Origin: Varroa destructor
Taxonomy: Eukaryota; Arthropoda; Arachnida; Mesostigmata; Varroidae
NCBI RefSeq assembly: GCF_002443255.2
Contig: NW_019211455.1
Location: 38,116,051 to 38,180,050, forward strand
Direction: 5' to 3'
DNA: 64,000 nucleotides
How positions within the stretch are numbered: the stretch's first letter is position 1; each line of letters starts with the position of its first letter. The notes beneath the pieces were generated by a model. That model did no database searches. It saw only the letters and a list, made by a program, of their open reading frames with translations, and was not told the origin of the DNA. Shown in pieces: positions 13,999-25,483 of this stretch. The translations under genes were made by a program, and so were the position numbers.

Positions 13999-14055
13999 CA
14001 TAATTGCTTAAAGTACGAGACGTTAAAAGCGTCTCGTACTTTTTAAGCAATTATG
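13999..14055. repeat. Long hairpin (24/26-bp inverted repeat, 7-nt loop)
   Basis: The left arm 13999-14022 starts CATAATTGC and ends GTACGAGACG. The right arm 14030-14055 is its exact complement apart from two extra T. The loop is TTAAAAG. The hairpin lies in Dscam intron 1. It could fold in RNA on either strand or be a fold-back duplication. No flanking target-site duplication is obvious. Confidence 0.9.
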
Positions 14056-15057
14056 ATACAATAATAATCAATACAGACCTTCGTCTCGCATACTGGGTTT
14101 TCGGTGATTTGGGACCGAACAGCTTTTGTTGAGTGTCGATGACCCAAAAATTAAATAAAGGTGCAGACCATATTATGTTGCATTTCGCAAGGAAAACAGC
14201 CCTAAAAACGCCAAGGATATGGGTTATGCAATTCCGCGCGCTATATCGTTGCCTACTTTTCATGTTTTAATAGCTTATCTACAATGTCCTAAGGCACTGG
14301 ATGAGTGTTTAATCTCTGTCTCTGCACACGATTTCTACATTAGTTGAGATGATATAGTCCTAAGATGATGGTTAATATTGGTCACACGAAAAAAGGTGCA
14401 ACGGACCTATAAAGGGAACAACAGGCACTTTGTACCGTCTGGAAAAATATAAATTTTCTTTTCGCTCTAGCCACTCATGTACGACCAATTGTTGTAATAA
14501 GTAGCGGTATAAACTGACACATGTTTATCGCATCGACGACCTTTACGGAAATCTTACCAAAGTTGATCGTTAGACAAGATGAGATCTTCCCTGCAGGTAC
14601 GTCTTCAAATGTGTCATTAAGTAAAATTAACAAGCCATATTAACTCGTAATAGCGTTTGGCAAAGGATTCTATTACTGGTAGGAGTTCTATACAAGAAAT
14701 TCACATTTTTTATCATCACTAGCTTCGGATGTGTTGCGTCCACCTCTTTCAGATAAGAGCCAGAACTAAAAGCGTACAAGATTGGAAATAGCTTGCAACG
14801 GCATTTATCAACTATCTGTGTTTAGACAAAATATCATAAAAACGCAGATCGGAGACCAACTGGGTCAATAAGAATAATAGTAAGCATTATTTTTACAACA
14901 ATATGCTCCTGGTGTCGTCTGCATTGGTACCGTTAGTTATCAACATGTCTGTGTTTGTCGACAGGTTGAGAATATCGTCTGGGAGGGATCCAACTGGCAA
15001 GTTACTGCTTCCGGAGGAGAAGAGCTTCCGTAACTGTCCCTCTCCGATACGAAGTGA

Positions 15058-15387
15058 AGTGGTTCTTCTGTCCGACCGGGGTCACGAAGACAGAAAGGCC
15101 GGACAGGAGCTAAATTTACGCGAAGTATTCCTCCTAGGTGCAACTGCAGAAAAAAGCCTTCAGTGGCCTCGATTCCTTCGACCTTAAAAGACTACGAAGT
15201 GCTTTCTCAGCCGTCGGCCGCGACAGTGCAAGTAAAACCCGTTCGAATTCGACTCTTTCGACACAATGACAAGTATTTTACGTCCACAGCTGCAGAGAGA
15301 AGTCTCAACCATAGTATATGTACATCGCATATAGCAATCGAATATGCGACTAAGAGCCGCTTGGGGGAGAAAGCTCGCCAGCTCTAG
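15058..15387 (+). other. Open frame without ATG in a GC-richer patch, unassigned
   Basis: A plus-strand frame open for 109 codons between TGA at 15055 and TAG at 15385, antisense to the Dscam intron. It has no usable ATG near its start, so if real it would be an exon. Possible acceptors are CTCCTAG and CTGCAG at about 15137-15149. The mid-section reads VQVKPVRIRLFRHNDKYF, faintly like the start of a doublecortin domain (R.YRNGDKYF), but the rest does not follow that family. The opposite strand and the other plus frame are also open across 14.9-15.4 kb, which argues for a compositional effect rather than coding. Confidence 0.15.
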
Positions 15388-15914
15388 GGTGCCCATACTT
15401 CAAGTCCTTATAGTATAAAGTTCACATATAATAATGGTAACTATAGTAACAATATAAGTAGTTGTAATATAATTAATAAACGATAAGGTCGTGAAAAAGA
15501 AAGCTTTGCACGATAAGTTTATAATTGAAAGTACGGATTTGATTTTCTAAGCAATTCCGAGGGTCTGTGACTCGCAAGCGTATCACAGACTTTCGGATCA
15601 CGTAGCATAGTACGAATCTCTAAAGTAATGCTTGAAAGTTGTGCGACAACGTCCCTATTAATGTTATTAGTTCAATGGATTATATTCGACCCCGGTGCTA
15701 TGCGCAATACATCCTACAGGTTTATACAAGGATAAAATGGCGTTTTTTTGCAGCTCCATTATTTGCGCCAGTTCGATTACGATGAGCTTGCGGATTCTAG
15801 CGTTTAACATATTGCTAAAAAAGCCTTGCGATATTAAACTTTGCTCGTAGTTTGTTACAATTCGTGCTCGAGACATTTTGTCTTCCTTTTAAACAGGTTG
15901 CCTTTGTCTCGTCA

Positions 15915-15915
<1 letters not shown>

Positions 15916-15953
<38 letters not shown>
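15916..15953. repeat. (TA)n microsatellite
   Basis: 38 bases of TA flanked by CAG on the left and CTG on the right, so the whole tract is a palindrome centred on the repeat. Confidence 0.95.
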
Positions 15954-15954
<1 letters not shown>

Positions 15955-16134
15955 TGATTAGTGCTTGCCCATAAGAAACGTATACCGACCTGCTGTTCGT
16001 AGTGCGAAACAGTTGCTGAGATAGTTGGCTTAAATAGCAACGACGTTCAGTAAAAAAAGATTAACTGTTTTATTGCTGGAAAGTTCTATAAATGATCATA
16101 TTTAGATGTGTTAAGCATCGTTTCGAGGGTTTTC

Positions 16135-16158
16135 AGAAGAAGAAGAAGAAGAAGAAGA
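16135..16158 (+). repeat. (AGA)8 microsatellite
   Basis: Eight uninterrupted AGA units in Dscam intron 1. Confidence 0.9.
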
Positions 16159-18171
16159 CGTATTTTTCAGAAACCAATCCTATATAGTTATGAGCAAGCT
16201 AATTCGATTAGGACAAAGCAGTATAATTATGTTATTGATCGCTATTTTTGCAGCTGTCCGCGCTGTAGCGGTCCTCGGCGCACTTGCCACGCTCAAAACC
16301 TCATTACACATAGACATATACTTCACAAACTAAAAAATAAACCAGACATCAGTTGTTTGGCATAGCTCTGGGGCGATGTTGTCACATTTTCGATAGTACG
16401 CAGGTCATAGCCGACAGCCCTCATTTAGTAGCCGAACCCTCTGTGGTATGTCCTCTTTGTAAAGCAAAGATCGCATAAAAAGATTCAATTTTTACATAAA
16501 TTGGCCCATTTCAGAAACATCTACAGCATATAGTGACAGGCTATCTTTCAGCCAATAAGAAGCTGTCGTGCGCAACGCTTATCTTTGCAGAGTACGAGCT
16601 TATTTTGTTGCATCTGTTTTTGCTACCCCGGGATGGCACCTTCGTAAGGATTAACGCTGCTCATTTTCTTCGAAAGACAACCTTGATGAGCATTGGGAAC
16701 TGATTCAATCGGCTACCTTGATACGTACAGGATCGCGCAACAATATTTAAATATCGATACTTCTTGGTCAATAGGGGCTAAGATGTCTTTGTGGAGGTAC
16801 TATCGTCACGAATACAACGATTGAACTTTCGTCATGATTAGCTACGGCGATGATATAGAGCTCTCCGCGCATAGATCAGCATGTTAGGGCTCGTATTTAG
16901 TTTTCCAAGACGAACTAGAGGATTTTAACATACAACAAGCATCCTAGTATTGCAACATGTGGCTGTCATTATTTTTCTTTTGTCATAGTAGCAAACATTG
17001 TTTCTTTCCTATTGTTAGGACCAGCCACGATAGGACAACAAATGCAACAAAATTCATTATTCCCCATCACGTCGTTCCGTTCCCGCTTTTTCATGTTTAT
17101 CCCTCTTCTTTGTAATAGATGAGATATTGGACGCATGAGGGTATCAGCGTATTGACTTTCCCTGCTGGAGAGGTCAGCGACAGTAAAAACCACTTTATCA
17201 CACAGAAAACATATCGAAGTGTATGAAAGCACTTTAATCAACATAAATAATCGCACAGCGTTATCTTGCGAATAACACATCACGACGTTTGCGCTCAATA
17301 AGGCCCCTCCATCTGTCAATGGCCCGTTATACGTGTTACGTTAAGTACAGACTCTCGTCACGAACCTTTGACGTGAGCGGATGATCCATGAAAACACTCA
17401 GATTCGTCCTGGCTACATGAATACGTAGGGTATATGCCCCAGCTCCATAATAGCTAAGTATCATTATTTATGGGAGCAAAGGTTTCGAGTAAAAAAAATA
17501 ATATCGTATCGAAATAGGTCACAATGAAATACTTCCTACAACGCTTTCATACCCATTCTATTTCATCGATCACGTAGTGCATTATTGTATCTATGGGCGT
17601 GTAATGCACTGTTTTTTTTCTTCGTACATAAACAATTTTCTATAGAGTTGTTATGTTATGTAGCTAAAATTAGATAAAGGGTTGACTTTAGATGAACACT
17701 GCCTCCACGAAAAACTGCTTCGGAAACTCACGCTTCGTGATTTTCGTGTTCGAGCTTTAGAGGGTTCTAAAATCTCAAAATAAATGACTGAAAATATTTC
17801 TTCAATTTACTTACGGTGATTATTTTGGTACCAATACACCTGCAAGTGGCCTATTTCCGTTGCCACGATAACGATCTATTAAAGTATATTATAGTCCGGA
17901 TGTGTATACGGGTTGACCAAACACAATAATTCAGATTATTTGAAGAAAATCACTTGATTTTACCTATCAATCGAACTTCTCTATTTACATTCATAATAAA
18001 AAAGCAATTTTCTGTGTGCAAATGCAGATAAATAATAAAGATTATTCAATTAAGGCGACGAATGATTCGTTCGGAAATAGTTTTCCCCTTTACTAGCTGC
18101 ACAGCATTTACTGTACCAAAAGTACTTGCTACGCTATTTAATGACGTCGGTCATCACCGCAAATCTCTTAC

Positions 18172-18235
18172 CTTCCGTCGAGGTGGGCTGCGCGAAGAAA
18201 AGAAGCACAACGGTGACAATGTAACAGGTCCACAT
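18172..18235 (-). CDS. Dscam: Dscam-family adhesion receptor, signal-peptide exon (exon 1 coding part)
   Basis: A 64-nt coding segment that supplies the secretion signal. ATG at 18235-18233 opens MWTCYIVTVVLLFFAQPTST, a short N-region, a hydrophobic core (residues 5-14) and a polar tail, followed by Glu and a split codon. The donor GAAG|GTAAGAG is near consensus and leaves phase 1. Joined to the phase-1 Ig1 acceptor, the split codon becomes GAG (Glu), and the protein continues LRRLPLYFLNEPP. This matches the vertebrate DSCAM layout, where a short MW-initiated signal exon is followed by an acidic residue and an LYF motif just before Ig1. The ATG context is good (A at -3). A second in-frame ATG lies 31 codons upstream (18328-18326) after a stop at 18349-18347. 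The downstream ATG is preferred because it puts the hydrophobic core at the N-terminus. Same strand as the Ig1 exon. Confidence 0.78.
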
Positions 18236-19227
18236 TGTGGAACTGTATTGTTCTTGCCTTCCTCCTTCTCCTTTTCGTTGCAGAAGTTGTTGACGTTCTT
18301 TTTGGCACTTATGGGCGAAGTTTGGCATTTTTCGTTCTTTATTGAACTACCGTTGACTGACTCGGGCCAGAGGAACCCCATGTAAACGGCAGGCACAAAT
18401 CTCGTGCAACTCGGTAACCTAGTGACCACATGTCAAACACCAGAACAAGGCCTGAGGTACCCAACGAACCTCACCTCTTTGTCAATATTGACGGATCTAC
18501 TCCACTTAGCCTCCCACCTAAGTCCAAGTGTTCACTTTGAAGTTCGTTCTATAGAGATCACTTCACAAAATCCATTTCATGAATGTCCAGATATGTGATG
18601 TACCGTTACCCTTGTTGATACCCCTTAATCCAGTGCTTTAATCCACGATTTACACAGACACAGATTTGAATACACGGCATTTAATTAGCTTAGCATATAA
18701 CTCGCTCACACTGAATTCCGCTTAAGACGTTCGTGCACATTCTATTCACGCATTTACGTATCCACGCGATAAGAAACACACCGAAAAGCAATGCTCATTT
18801 TCACGTGACACTGCCGGGCTGAACCGCTTCGACGTGAATCCCACGAAGCTTCGTAGCAATCTGACGCTGGCGATCGACTGCGTGGACCGCGCATCCCGCC
18901 CCCGCCTCACTCTCCTCCGCACCCCGGCACCCGCTTAAACCAGCCACCCAAACCATCCAGTCCAGACAACAGCGCCATCTGGTTCGTACAATTCTCACTT
19001 AGCAGCGGTAACGGACTTCAGCCACTCTTTTTCTGCTGGCAGCAGCGGCAGCCGTCTTGCGTTCACTATCTTTTGTAGCTCTTCGGGCCTTCGTTTCTGC
19101 GCCACCAGCAATAGTAGCAGCCATCTCTGTCGTCGTCGTTTTGGTAAATGGACACGACGAGGCCGCATACTTATCGGTAGGTTGGCAAGCGCTTGCTAAC
19201 AAGCCCCCGAACGATGTGCCCTCTTAC
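18236..19227 (-). promoter_or_regulatory. Likely 5' UTR and promoter region of the Dscam-family gene
   Basis: This interval lies directly upstream, on the minus strand, of the signal-peptide exon. It is GC-richer than its surroundings, most strongly at 18.80-19.15 kb, which has GCC/CAG runs and several CpG. An in-frame ATG (18328) and an out-of-frame ATG (near 18380) lie within it, and a near-consensus minus donor (GAG|GTGAGG) ends at about 18475. I see no TATA box I would trust and cannot place the transcription start. Short minus frames here, such as one starting MAATIAGGAE near 19118, stop without a usable splice and are probably leader sequence. Confidence 0.35.
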
Positions 19228-19301
19228 CTCAAAAGCAGCTTGTTCTCAAACGGTTCGATGAGTCTTCTGACGTATATGTGGATTTCCATATCAGGCGCCT
19301 C
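19228..19301 (-). other. Candidate 74-nt internal exon (5' UTR exon or unknown gene)
   Basis: A minus-strand segment between a very good acceptor (TTTGCCTGTTCTCATTACAG) and a consensus donor (TTGAG|GTAAGAG). One frame is fully open for 24 codons (starting EAPDMEIHIYVRRL), a second stops only in its last codon, and the third stops early. It lies about 1 kb upstream of the Dscam signal exon on the same strand, so a non-coding leader exon of that gene is the simplest reading. A coding exon of another gene is the alternative. The open frame alone is not significant at this length. The paired splice sites are the evidence. Confidence 0.35.
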
Positions 19302-21655
19302 CTGTAATGAGAACAGGCAAACTTTTTCATAGAAAAAAAAAGCTAAAAGGAAGATTCACTTGACTTTGTCAAATGTTCTTTTCTTGGAAGCGGCACTACA
19401 CCGTTAAATGGTATAAATAGCTCGTTTATTAAATGAAGCTTAGCTTGATGAGCGCCTATTTAACATAGTCGCTTGTGGTAGGTTGTCTCAGAACTGTATC
19501 TGTACATATGTGTGATTCTAGCAACAGATAGTTTAAGTAGCAGACAAATGCTATCCGAAGATTTGACCTAGGTAGACATAGGAGAAATAGGTAAGGGCAA
19601 AGTCTTAAGAATTACGTAGTTGAGGCTTTCCTTTTAAAGAGTATGCTTAATGTTGAACTTGAAATCATGGCAATAAAATACTTGCAATGTAGATAACTAC
19701 CTCATGGGCATGTTTGAAAATGATTAAAATAATAAGCTTTTCCTTTCACCCACTTACGTCTTTCTTTGTACGGCATAAAACGCCTCAACAGATCTTATAG
19801 CGTAGTTGGGTAGTCGCAGATAGTATGTTCTATGTTGGATATACTTGTGCATATTTATTATGAGTGGACAGATAAAATAAATACGCGATCCGCTGATACT
19901 TGATGGGTAAAAGTAGGGAAGAAGCTAAATGTGTGTAGCATCTATGAAGACATTTTTTTAGGCTAATCGATGCGGAAGTCAGACCTCGTAGCTGAGCAGA
20001 TGGACACTGCCTTACCTCGTGTGAGTACTATCCAGTTTAGAGTTAGGCTGCTAAAAAAAGTTATCAATAAGATTGTTCTAAAGTAAAATTTTAGCCTTTC
20101 TTCTGAGTCCAGTCAGTGTCGAAATCGGGCTGGATTAATGCATGAAAAAATGTCAGCCAAATGCTATCTCTGTTCCGTGTTATCTTGAATTATGGATCAC
20201 TTTACGAATACAACATGTCAGATCGCTTCATGAAGCCCGGCCAAAAAAATCGAGAGGGTTTCAATCATAGGATTAAGATAGCCACTCGATGTCACAGCTC
20301 ACATCGAAATCAGCCGATATGGAATCATGCTTTCAAGTAAATTAATTACCGGCCGCACAATATGGCCTGTTTTTCAATGCTGTTGTTGAAAATCAAAGGT
20401 TGGAGTGTCGTCATTGGGGCTCTTGCTAGCTTTCGTCGCCATCTTTGAAAAAAAAAATGCTGATGAATTCTAGATGTGGCAATCTTATTTATTCAACTGA
20501 AAATTAGAGGAGATGATAGCAGTGTTGTGACTTATTCGTTTAGTCGGTAGTTGTCCTGACTTCATTTAAAATGAGACGAAGCCAGTCACTTCGAATATCT
20601 GAACTAATCGCTTCGGTATTATCGATGGCAACAAGAGGTGTCATCTGCACTTTTTACTATAGTCGCACAGTTTCACTATAATCTACTGCTCATTTCCATA
20701 GTAAACTTGTATGAAAAAAAAAAACTGTAGATATCCCTCATCTGCGTTTCTCGCTTCACAGTCCGCTCACGTGCCTCCGTGTACAGTCTACAGGAAAAAG
20801 CGGCGAAATCCTATACAGGTTTTTAGGCTAGCTTTAGGCAGCATTAGATCACTTGATATGACAGATATTCACTAATATTTCGATTTAATTTTATCAGTGA
20901 TATTAATGAAGATCCCATAGTGAAAATTGCTCATGTATCTCTAAAGCATGCATGAATATACGTTCATAAATCATGCCTAACAATGACTTGACAAACGTTT
21001 TAGCTTTCGCTCTCTTTGTGAGGACAGACAATTTTTTAAAATTATTTTTTGAAAAAAATGCATAATTTCAAAAAAAAACAAACAAACAGTAAATATATCC
21101 TTGAGCGATGAGGTTGTGTTCGCTGAACCGGGGGTAGTTAGCCGGGATCACTACACTATAGATGATTGTGATAGAAGACATTTTCAATAAGAATGCTTTC
21201 GTACAAAGTATACAACTATGAAATAGAATATTCGTTATAACTTATCGACCAGTGTATGTCTATTCATAATACAATTATTTTATGGGGCATCATATAGAAG
21301 ATCGGGTGTGTCAAAGAATGATGGTAAAAATAAAATAAAATTAACCCTCAACTGGTGGTATAGAAAGTTCCGCTGGCATCGCTCCCAAGGCTGTCTTGTG
21401 TTGATTGATACATCTAATTTAATTTACTAATTTTATATTTAAATCATACTATACATTGACAATTAACTCTTGCAATTCTAACGTTCAGATTATATGCATT
21501 AGCTTCCGACAAGCATACGTTAGAAATTCGCTCAAAAGCGTGTTAAACCTTATTTTCAACCTATTGTATCATAAATAAACCAAAGCGATCAGTCAGATTT
21601 TTGGTCTTTTTTTTTGAACATATACATGTTACATGGTACAAGAACGTGTGTCATA
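19302..21655. other. AT-rich intergenic DNA
   Basis: No gene is recognised. A second, smaller splice-site pair occurs on the minus strand at 20047-20016 (acceptor TTTTTTTAGCAG, donor ACGAG|GTAAGG, 32 nt) and could be another leader exon. The rest is low-complexity AT-rich sequence with A- and T-runs. Confidence 0.5.
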
Positions 21656-21659
21656 AATT

Positions 21660-22115
21660 TACAGCTCATTGAAATCTATTAACTGATAACAAAAAATATC
21701 CCTTTTACATAAAACACAATGTTAAGTTTTTATTCAATACTTTCGAGTTCAGAGCTAAGATTTAATTATATTAAAATAAATGACATTTTAATTTAACTCA
21801 TCGAAAGCTTTCGGTTCGCATTAAAAAACACTCTTATATTATCTTAGAGCTCGATAAAAAAAAAAAAAGTATATATATCCGAGAAAAAAAATCATGTCAT
21901 TGTTACATAGCAAACCCATTTCAAATTTTCGCTTAAAAATATAATTGCTGCTAGAAAATATCTCTTACATAGAGCACCATCAAATTTGCTTATATAGACA
22001 TGTACCGCATTTTGATTCAATTCAGCGAGATCTATTGATTTGTACCAAAAACGACCCACCGTGCATAGACCTCTAGGTAAATATTCGGCCGGCATTTTAT
22101 TAACCGAAACCATTT
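21660..22115. repeat. Decayed ~135-bp tandem repeats, block 1
   Basis: Diverged copies of the unit seen in block 2. Recognisable pieces are GCTCATTGAAATCTATTAAC at 21664, ACTCATCGAAAGCTTTCGG at about 21796, and ATAGACATGTACCGCATTTT followed by a TTCAG anchor at 22021 and TCTATTGATTTGTACCAAAA. Copies are too diverged for exact boundaries. No coding function is apparent. Confidence 0.5.
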
Positions 22116-22765
22116 TTCAACAACAATCGCAAACTGCAGCCCACGACAGCCCTACACACTTCCTATAAAATAGATAAAAATCGCAAAAAACAAGCTTGTT
22201 CTAAAAAAAAAAAAAAAAACGAATAAATCCAATGAGGTTTCATCTTATGTGCAGCTCTATGGCGGATGGGAATCAGCCAAACCTGACAACGTTAAGAGAT
22301 CGATTTATGGCGAACAGATAAACAAGCGGTAGTATACCAGACAGGTAAGCGTCTAATTTACCTTTGATTTGTTGATGTTACACTCGACCCAACATAGATT
22401 ATAGTAAATATGTACCAACAAATATCCCATTGCAATTACCCCGCTCCATTTAATCTGCTACCCTTCCGTAATTATTGCATCCGTTTGTTCTAATACGTCT
22501 TCCAAGGAGCTCAGCCAACCCTAGATTAGTCTCTTTCTTGATATATTGGCTTTTGGTAGACTCCAAAACGCACGTAAATAGGGTCGATTAACTTCCGATG
22601 CACGTAGGTGAAATCGGTCTTAATCAATATCGTTATCGGTAGAGTCAGTCAATCCATTGATTCTGTTTCTAGGCCGTTACCGAAGCTCAGAAATTAATGT
22701 TTTAAAGAAATAATTAGTCATTTTATTAAATTAAGATTAATCTTATTCGCTGCATCTCAGCAAGG

Positions 22766-22788
22766 TCTCTCTCTCTCTCTCTCTCTCT
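22766..22788 (+). repeat. (TC)n microsatellite
   Basis: 23 bases of uninterrupted TC. Confidence 0.95.
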
Positions 22789-23229
22789 TATTTTTAACTA
22801 ATTTGAAGATAAATATACATTTGATTTGATTAATATGTTTCATTTAATGTACTGATTCTACTTCCAGGACGTCAACAAGGATTACCTCTCTTCTTCTTTT
22901 CTTTACAGTAACTAGTCTACTATTCTATTAAATGAAGATCTACTAAACATTTCATCATGATTTTATAGGCTTCAGCATGATCTAGTGACTCCTTCAAGTA
23001 AATCACCGAGCCTTCAAATATTTTGTTGTTGTTTTTTTAAATTTCGTCGCGTTGAGATTGCGTGCAGATAAACCATGGATCCTGTTTCTGAAACGTCATT
23101 AAATATATTTTTTTAATAATTTCCTGATTTTTTTTTCTAATAATAAATTTGTTTTCCGATAATGGATTAGAAAAATTATCAATAATATTTTAGCTTATTC
23201 TCACCGAAAAATATCGATTTCAGGTTCTA

Positions 23230-24215
23230 CAGGTCTATTTTTGTCCGGCTCGTCAAAATCTATTGATCAGTGTCAAAAGAAACCCCCTACAAAATAACAC
23301 CATGTCAATTTGGTATCTTTTAAACGGCATTTTTGACACGAAAACTGAGATTTAGGTATACGATTATGTACTGTATTTTGATGCAGAAAACCAAGAGCTT
23401 TCGGTTAGGACCAAGTAATACGCTGCAACATAGGATTCTATGTAAAAAAAAACTTTCATCCACGCCAGCGAAAAGGCTGGCATATTTCGTTTTTGGCCTT
23501 TTGCACGCCAAAATATTTACTTTAGCTGTAGAGAGACCTCTTGAACATTTACTTAGCCCGTGGTGATCTATCGATCAGTATAAAAAGCCGGCATCAACAA
23601 AAGAGTTGATTTTGCGAGGAACTTCTCTAGAGAAATCTTTTAAAGAATGTTTTGTAAAAAATATTCAACAAGAATATGTATCATATAGACAGCTCTAACT
23701 TTTCAATTAACACTAAGAATACAAATCGTTCAAAAAAAGCAATCAAAGAGAGCTTGAAATGTATTTCTACTCCTCTGTCACATGGGCGAGACGAACCCCT
23801 CAATAGGCCGAAATATCAATTTTTTTATATAGGAACAAACTTAGTATTTTGATTCAGCTTGGTAAGTGCTTTCGACTAAGAACGACCTGCTTTACATGGA
23901 ATACTATGTCAGCTTTTTGGCGTTTAAGGGGCATTTTCAACGGTAAAACTAAGATTTGGTTATAGGCACATGCGTTGAATTCCTATTCAGTTTGTTAAAA
24001 TCTATTGATTGGAATCAAAAAAAACTCTCCTTTAGGTAGAGCAGTCTGAGCTCTCGCCCGGCCGGGTGCACTTTTAACCTGAAAGGTAGCATTTGGGTAT
24101 AGAAACATGTGTAGTATTTCAATTCAGCTCGGCAATAGCTTCTGATTTGTACCAAGAACGGCACCCCTCCCGTACGTAAACACCCATGTAAGCATTCGGT
24201 TACCACTTGGTCAGT
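23230..24215. repeat. Decayed ~135-bp tandem repeats, block 2
   Basis: At least four aligned copies share the order GATTTGGTTATAG...CATG, then a TTTTGATTCAG-type anchor, then AGCTTTCGATT/CTATTGATT, then GTACCAAGAACG-type, then CCCTTTACATAG-type. Anchors end at 23386, 23857, 23990 and 24127. The last three are 133 and 137 bp apart, and the first gap is about 3.5 units. Further partial copies lie near 23247, 23561 and 23690. Identity is low by eye, so this is an old satellite- or minisatellite-like array, not a recent expansion. Confidence 0.65.
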
Positions 24216-25442
24216 AGAAACACCTTTGATAAAAATCTCATTAAAAATAGTCTACCTCAGCTGCAACAAATTTCTCATAGACACCTGTAAGAGGTTCCTG
24301 CCAAAAGCGCCTAAAAAAGCAAAAATCGAAAAAAAAAAACGAACAAGTATACATTCAATCCACTTTATTTTACACACGGCTCATTTCAGGTTGAGAGTCC
24401 AGCGACACGTCAAAATTAAATGTAAAAATTGTACATTGTGTAGTAAGTTAAGTGGGGCTGACTTAGCGATCTTAAATCGTTGACAGTACAGCCAGCCCTA
24501 CCTAACGGCAGTTAATCAGGCTAAGGTAAGTTATAGAATACAGTAACAGCTATCCCGGTGCGCTCACCCTAAACGTTTAACTAATTGGCCACCACTTTAT
24601 GAACGTGTCTGAATCTCTCGAAATTTTCTGAGATACTCGAGTAGCAATAGCGTGATCCCGTTGCGTTTAGTCTACTCGTCTGATCTAGTTAATCCAGGTA
24701 TATTGTTGTGATACGGATTACTAGTAACCTGGCAGGAACTAGCAGTGCTCAGTAGTTTATCGAATACTTCACAAGCGATTTGTCGCGCTTCTCGTGGACC
24801 ATTCTGCATAAGTTCAGCCATGCCATTGCAAGTCTCTGGTTCGAGTGTCATATTCGATCGACCGTTATAGTGACCTCATTAGTTTCCTCCAAATCATCCG
24901 CTAAAATGGCCGTCGTGGCAAACAACAACAATATATAGCCTTGATTGGATATTATCCAATATTTTACGCACTGGACGAAACTCCGCCGATATTCTAAGGC
25001 TATAAGTTCAATCCGAATTGACACTGAACCACATCGTTGCAGCACCTACAGGAGAGAAAAAAAAAATTGTGAGGACTTCAAAGTTAATTGGTGCCGTTCA
25101 AAAGTACGTTTTTATGTTTCTGTCAGGGTGTTAGTGAATACGTTTTATGCGAATGATATTACGAATTCTTCATGAACACCTCATGTAAATGGTAGCAGAT
25201 AAACAACGGGTTTCTGCGGACAGTAAGGCCAACATATTTCACTCAAAGCTTAATCCTCCTAAGAACGAAGTAAGGAAACGTTTTACCTTGGGTGCAAAAA
25301 TGAGCTTGATTGTGTCGTTTGTAGGTAGAAACAAACTTTCAGCTGAGGTCTGTTCCGAAAGTGGTGTCCATTTTATTAAAATGTCTGTTTTCTTCACATA
25401 AAGCATAAAAGACGTCCACATTTAGGTGCCGTACCCTGTATG

Positions 25443-25483
<41 letters not shown>

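Larger units (their letters stand above)
6015..18171 (-). other. Intron 1 of the Dscam-family gene (12.2 kb)
   Basis: This interval joins the signal-peptide exon donor (GAAG|GTAAGAG) to the Ig1 acceptor. It is AT-rich and holds no exon that fits phase 1 on both sides. It contains (TA)n tracts at 6159 and 15916, a GGTC array at 7966, a GC-richer patch with CT/GCC runs at about 7.9-8.5 kb, a long hairpin at 13999, and an AGA repeat at 16135. Strong-looking minus-strand donors at about 9480, 11804 and 12449 are not attached to a believable coding exon. Alternative first or skipped exons remain possible. Open frames at 13158-13346 (minus) and 15058-15387 (plus) lie inside it. Confidence 0.7.

Noticed and set aside
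24848..25045. Signal-peptide-like run (YILLLFATTAILADDLEE) on the minus strand, considered as the Dscam first exon
   Set aside because: No ATG upstream in frame, no good donor after it, and a far better exon with matching phase exists at 18235-18172.
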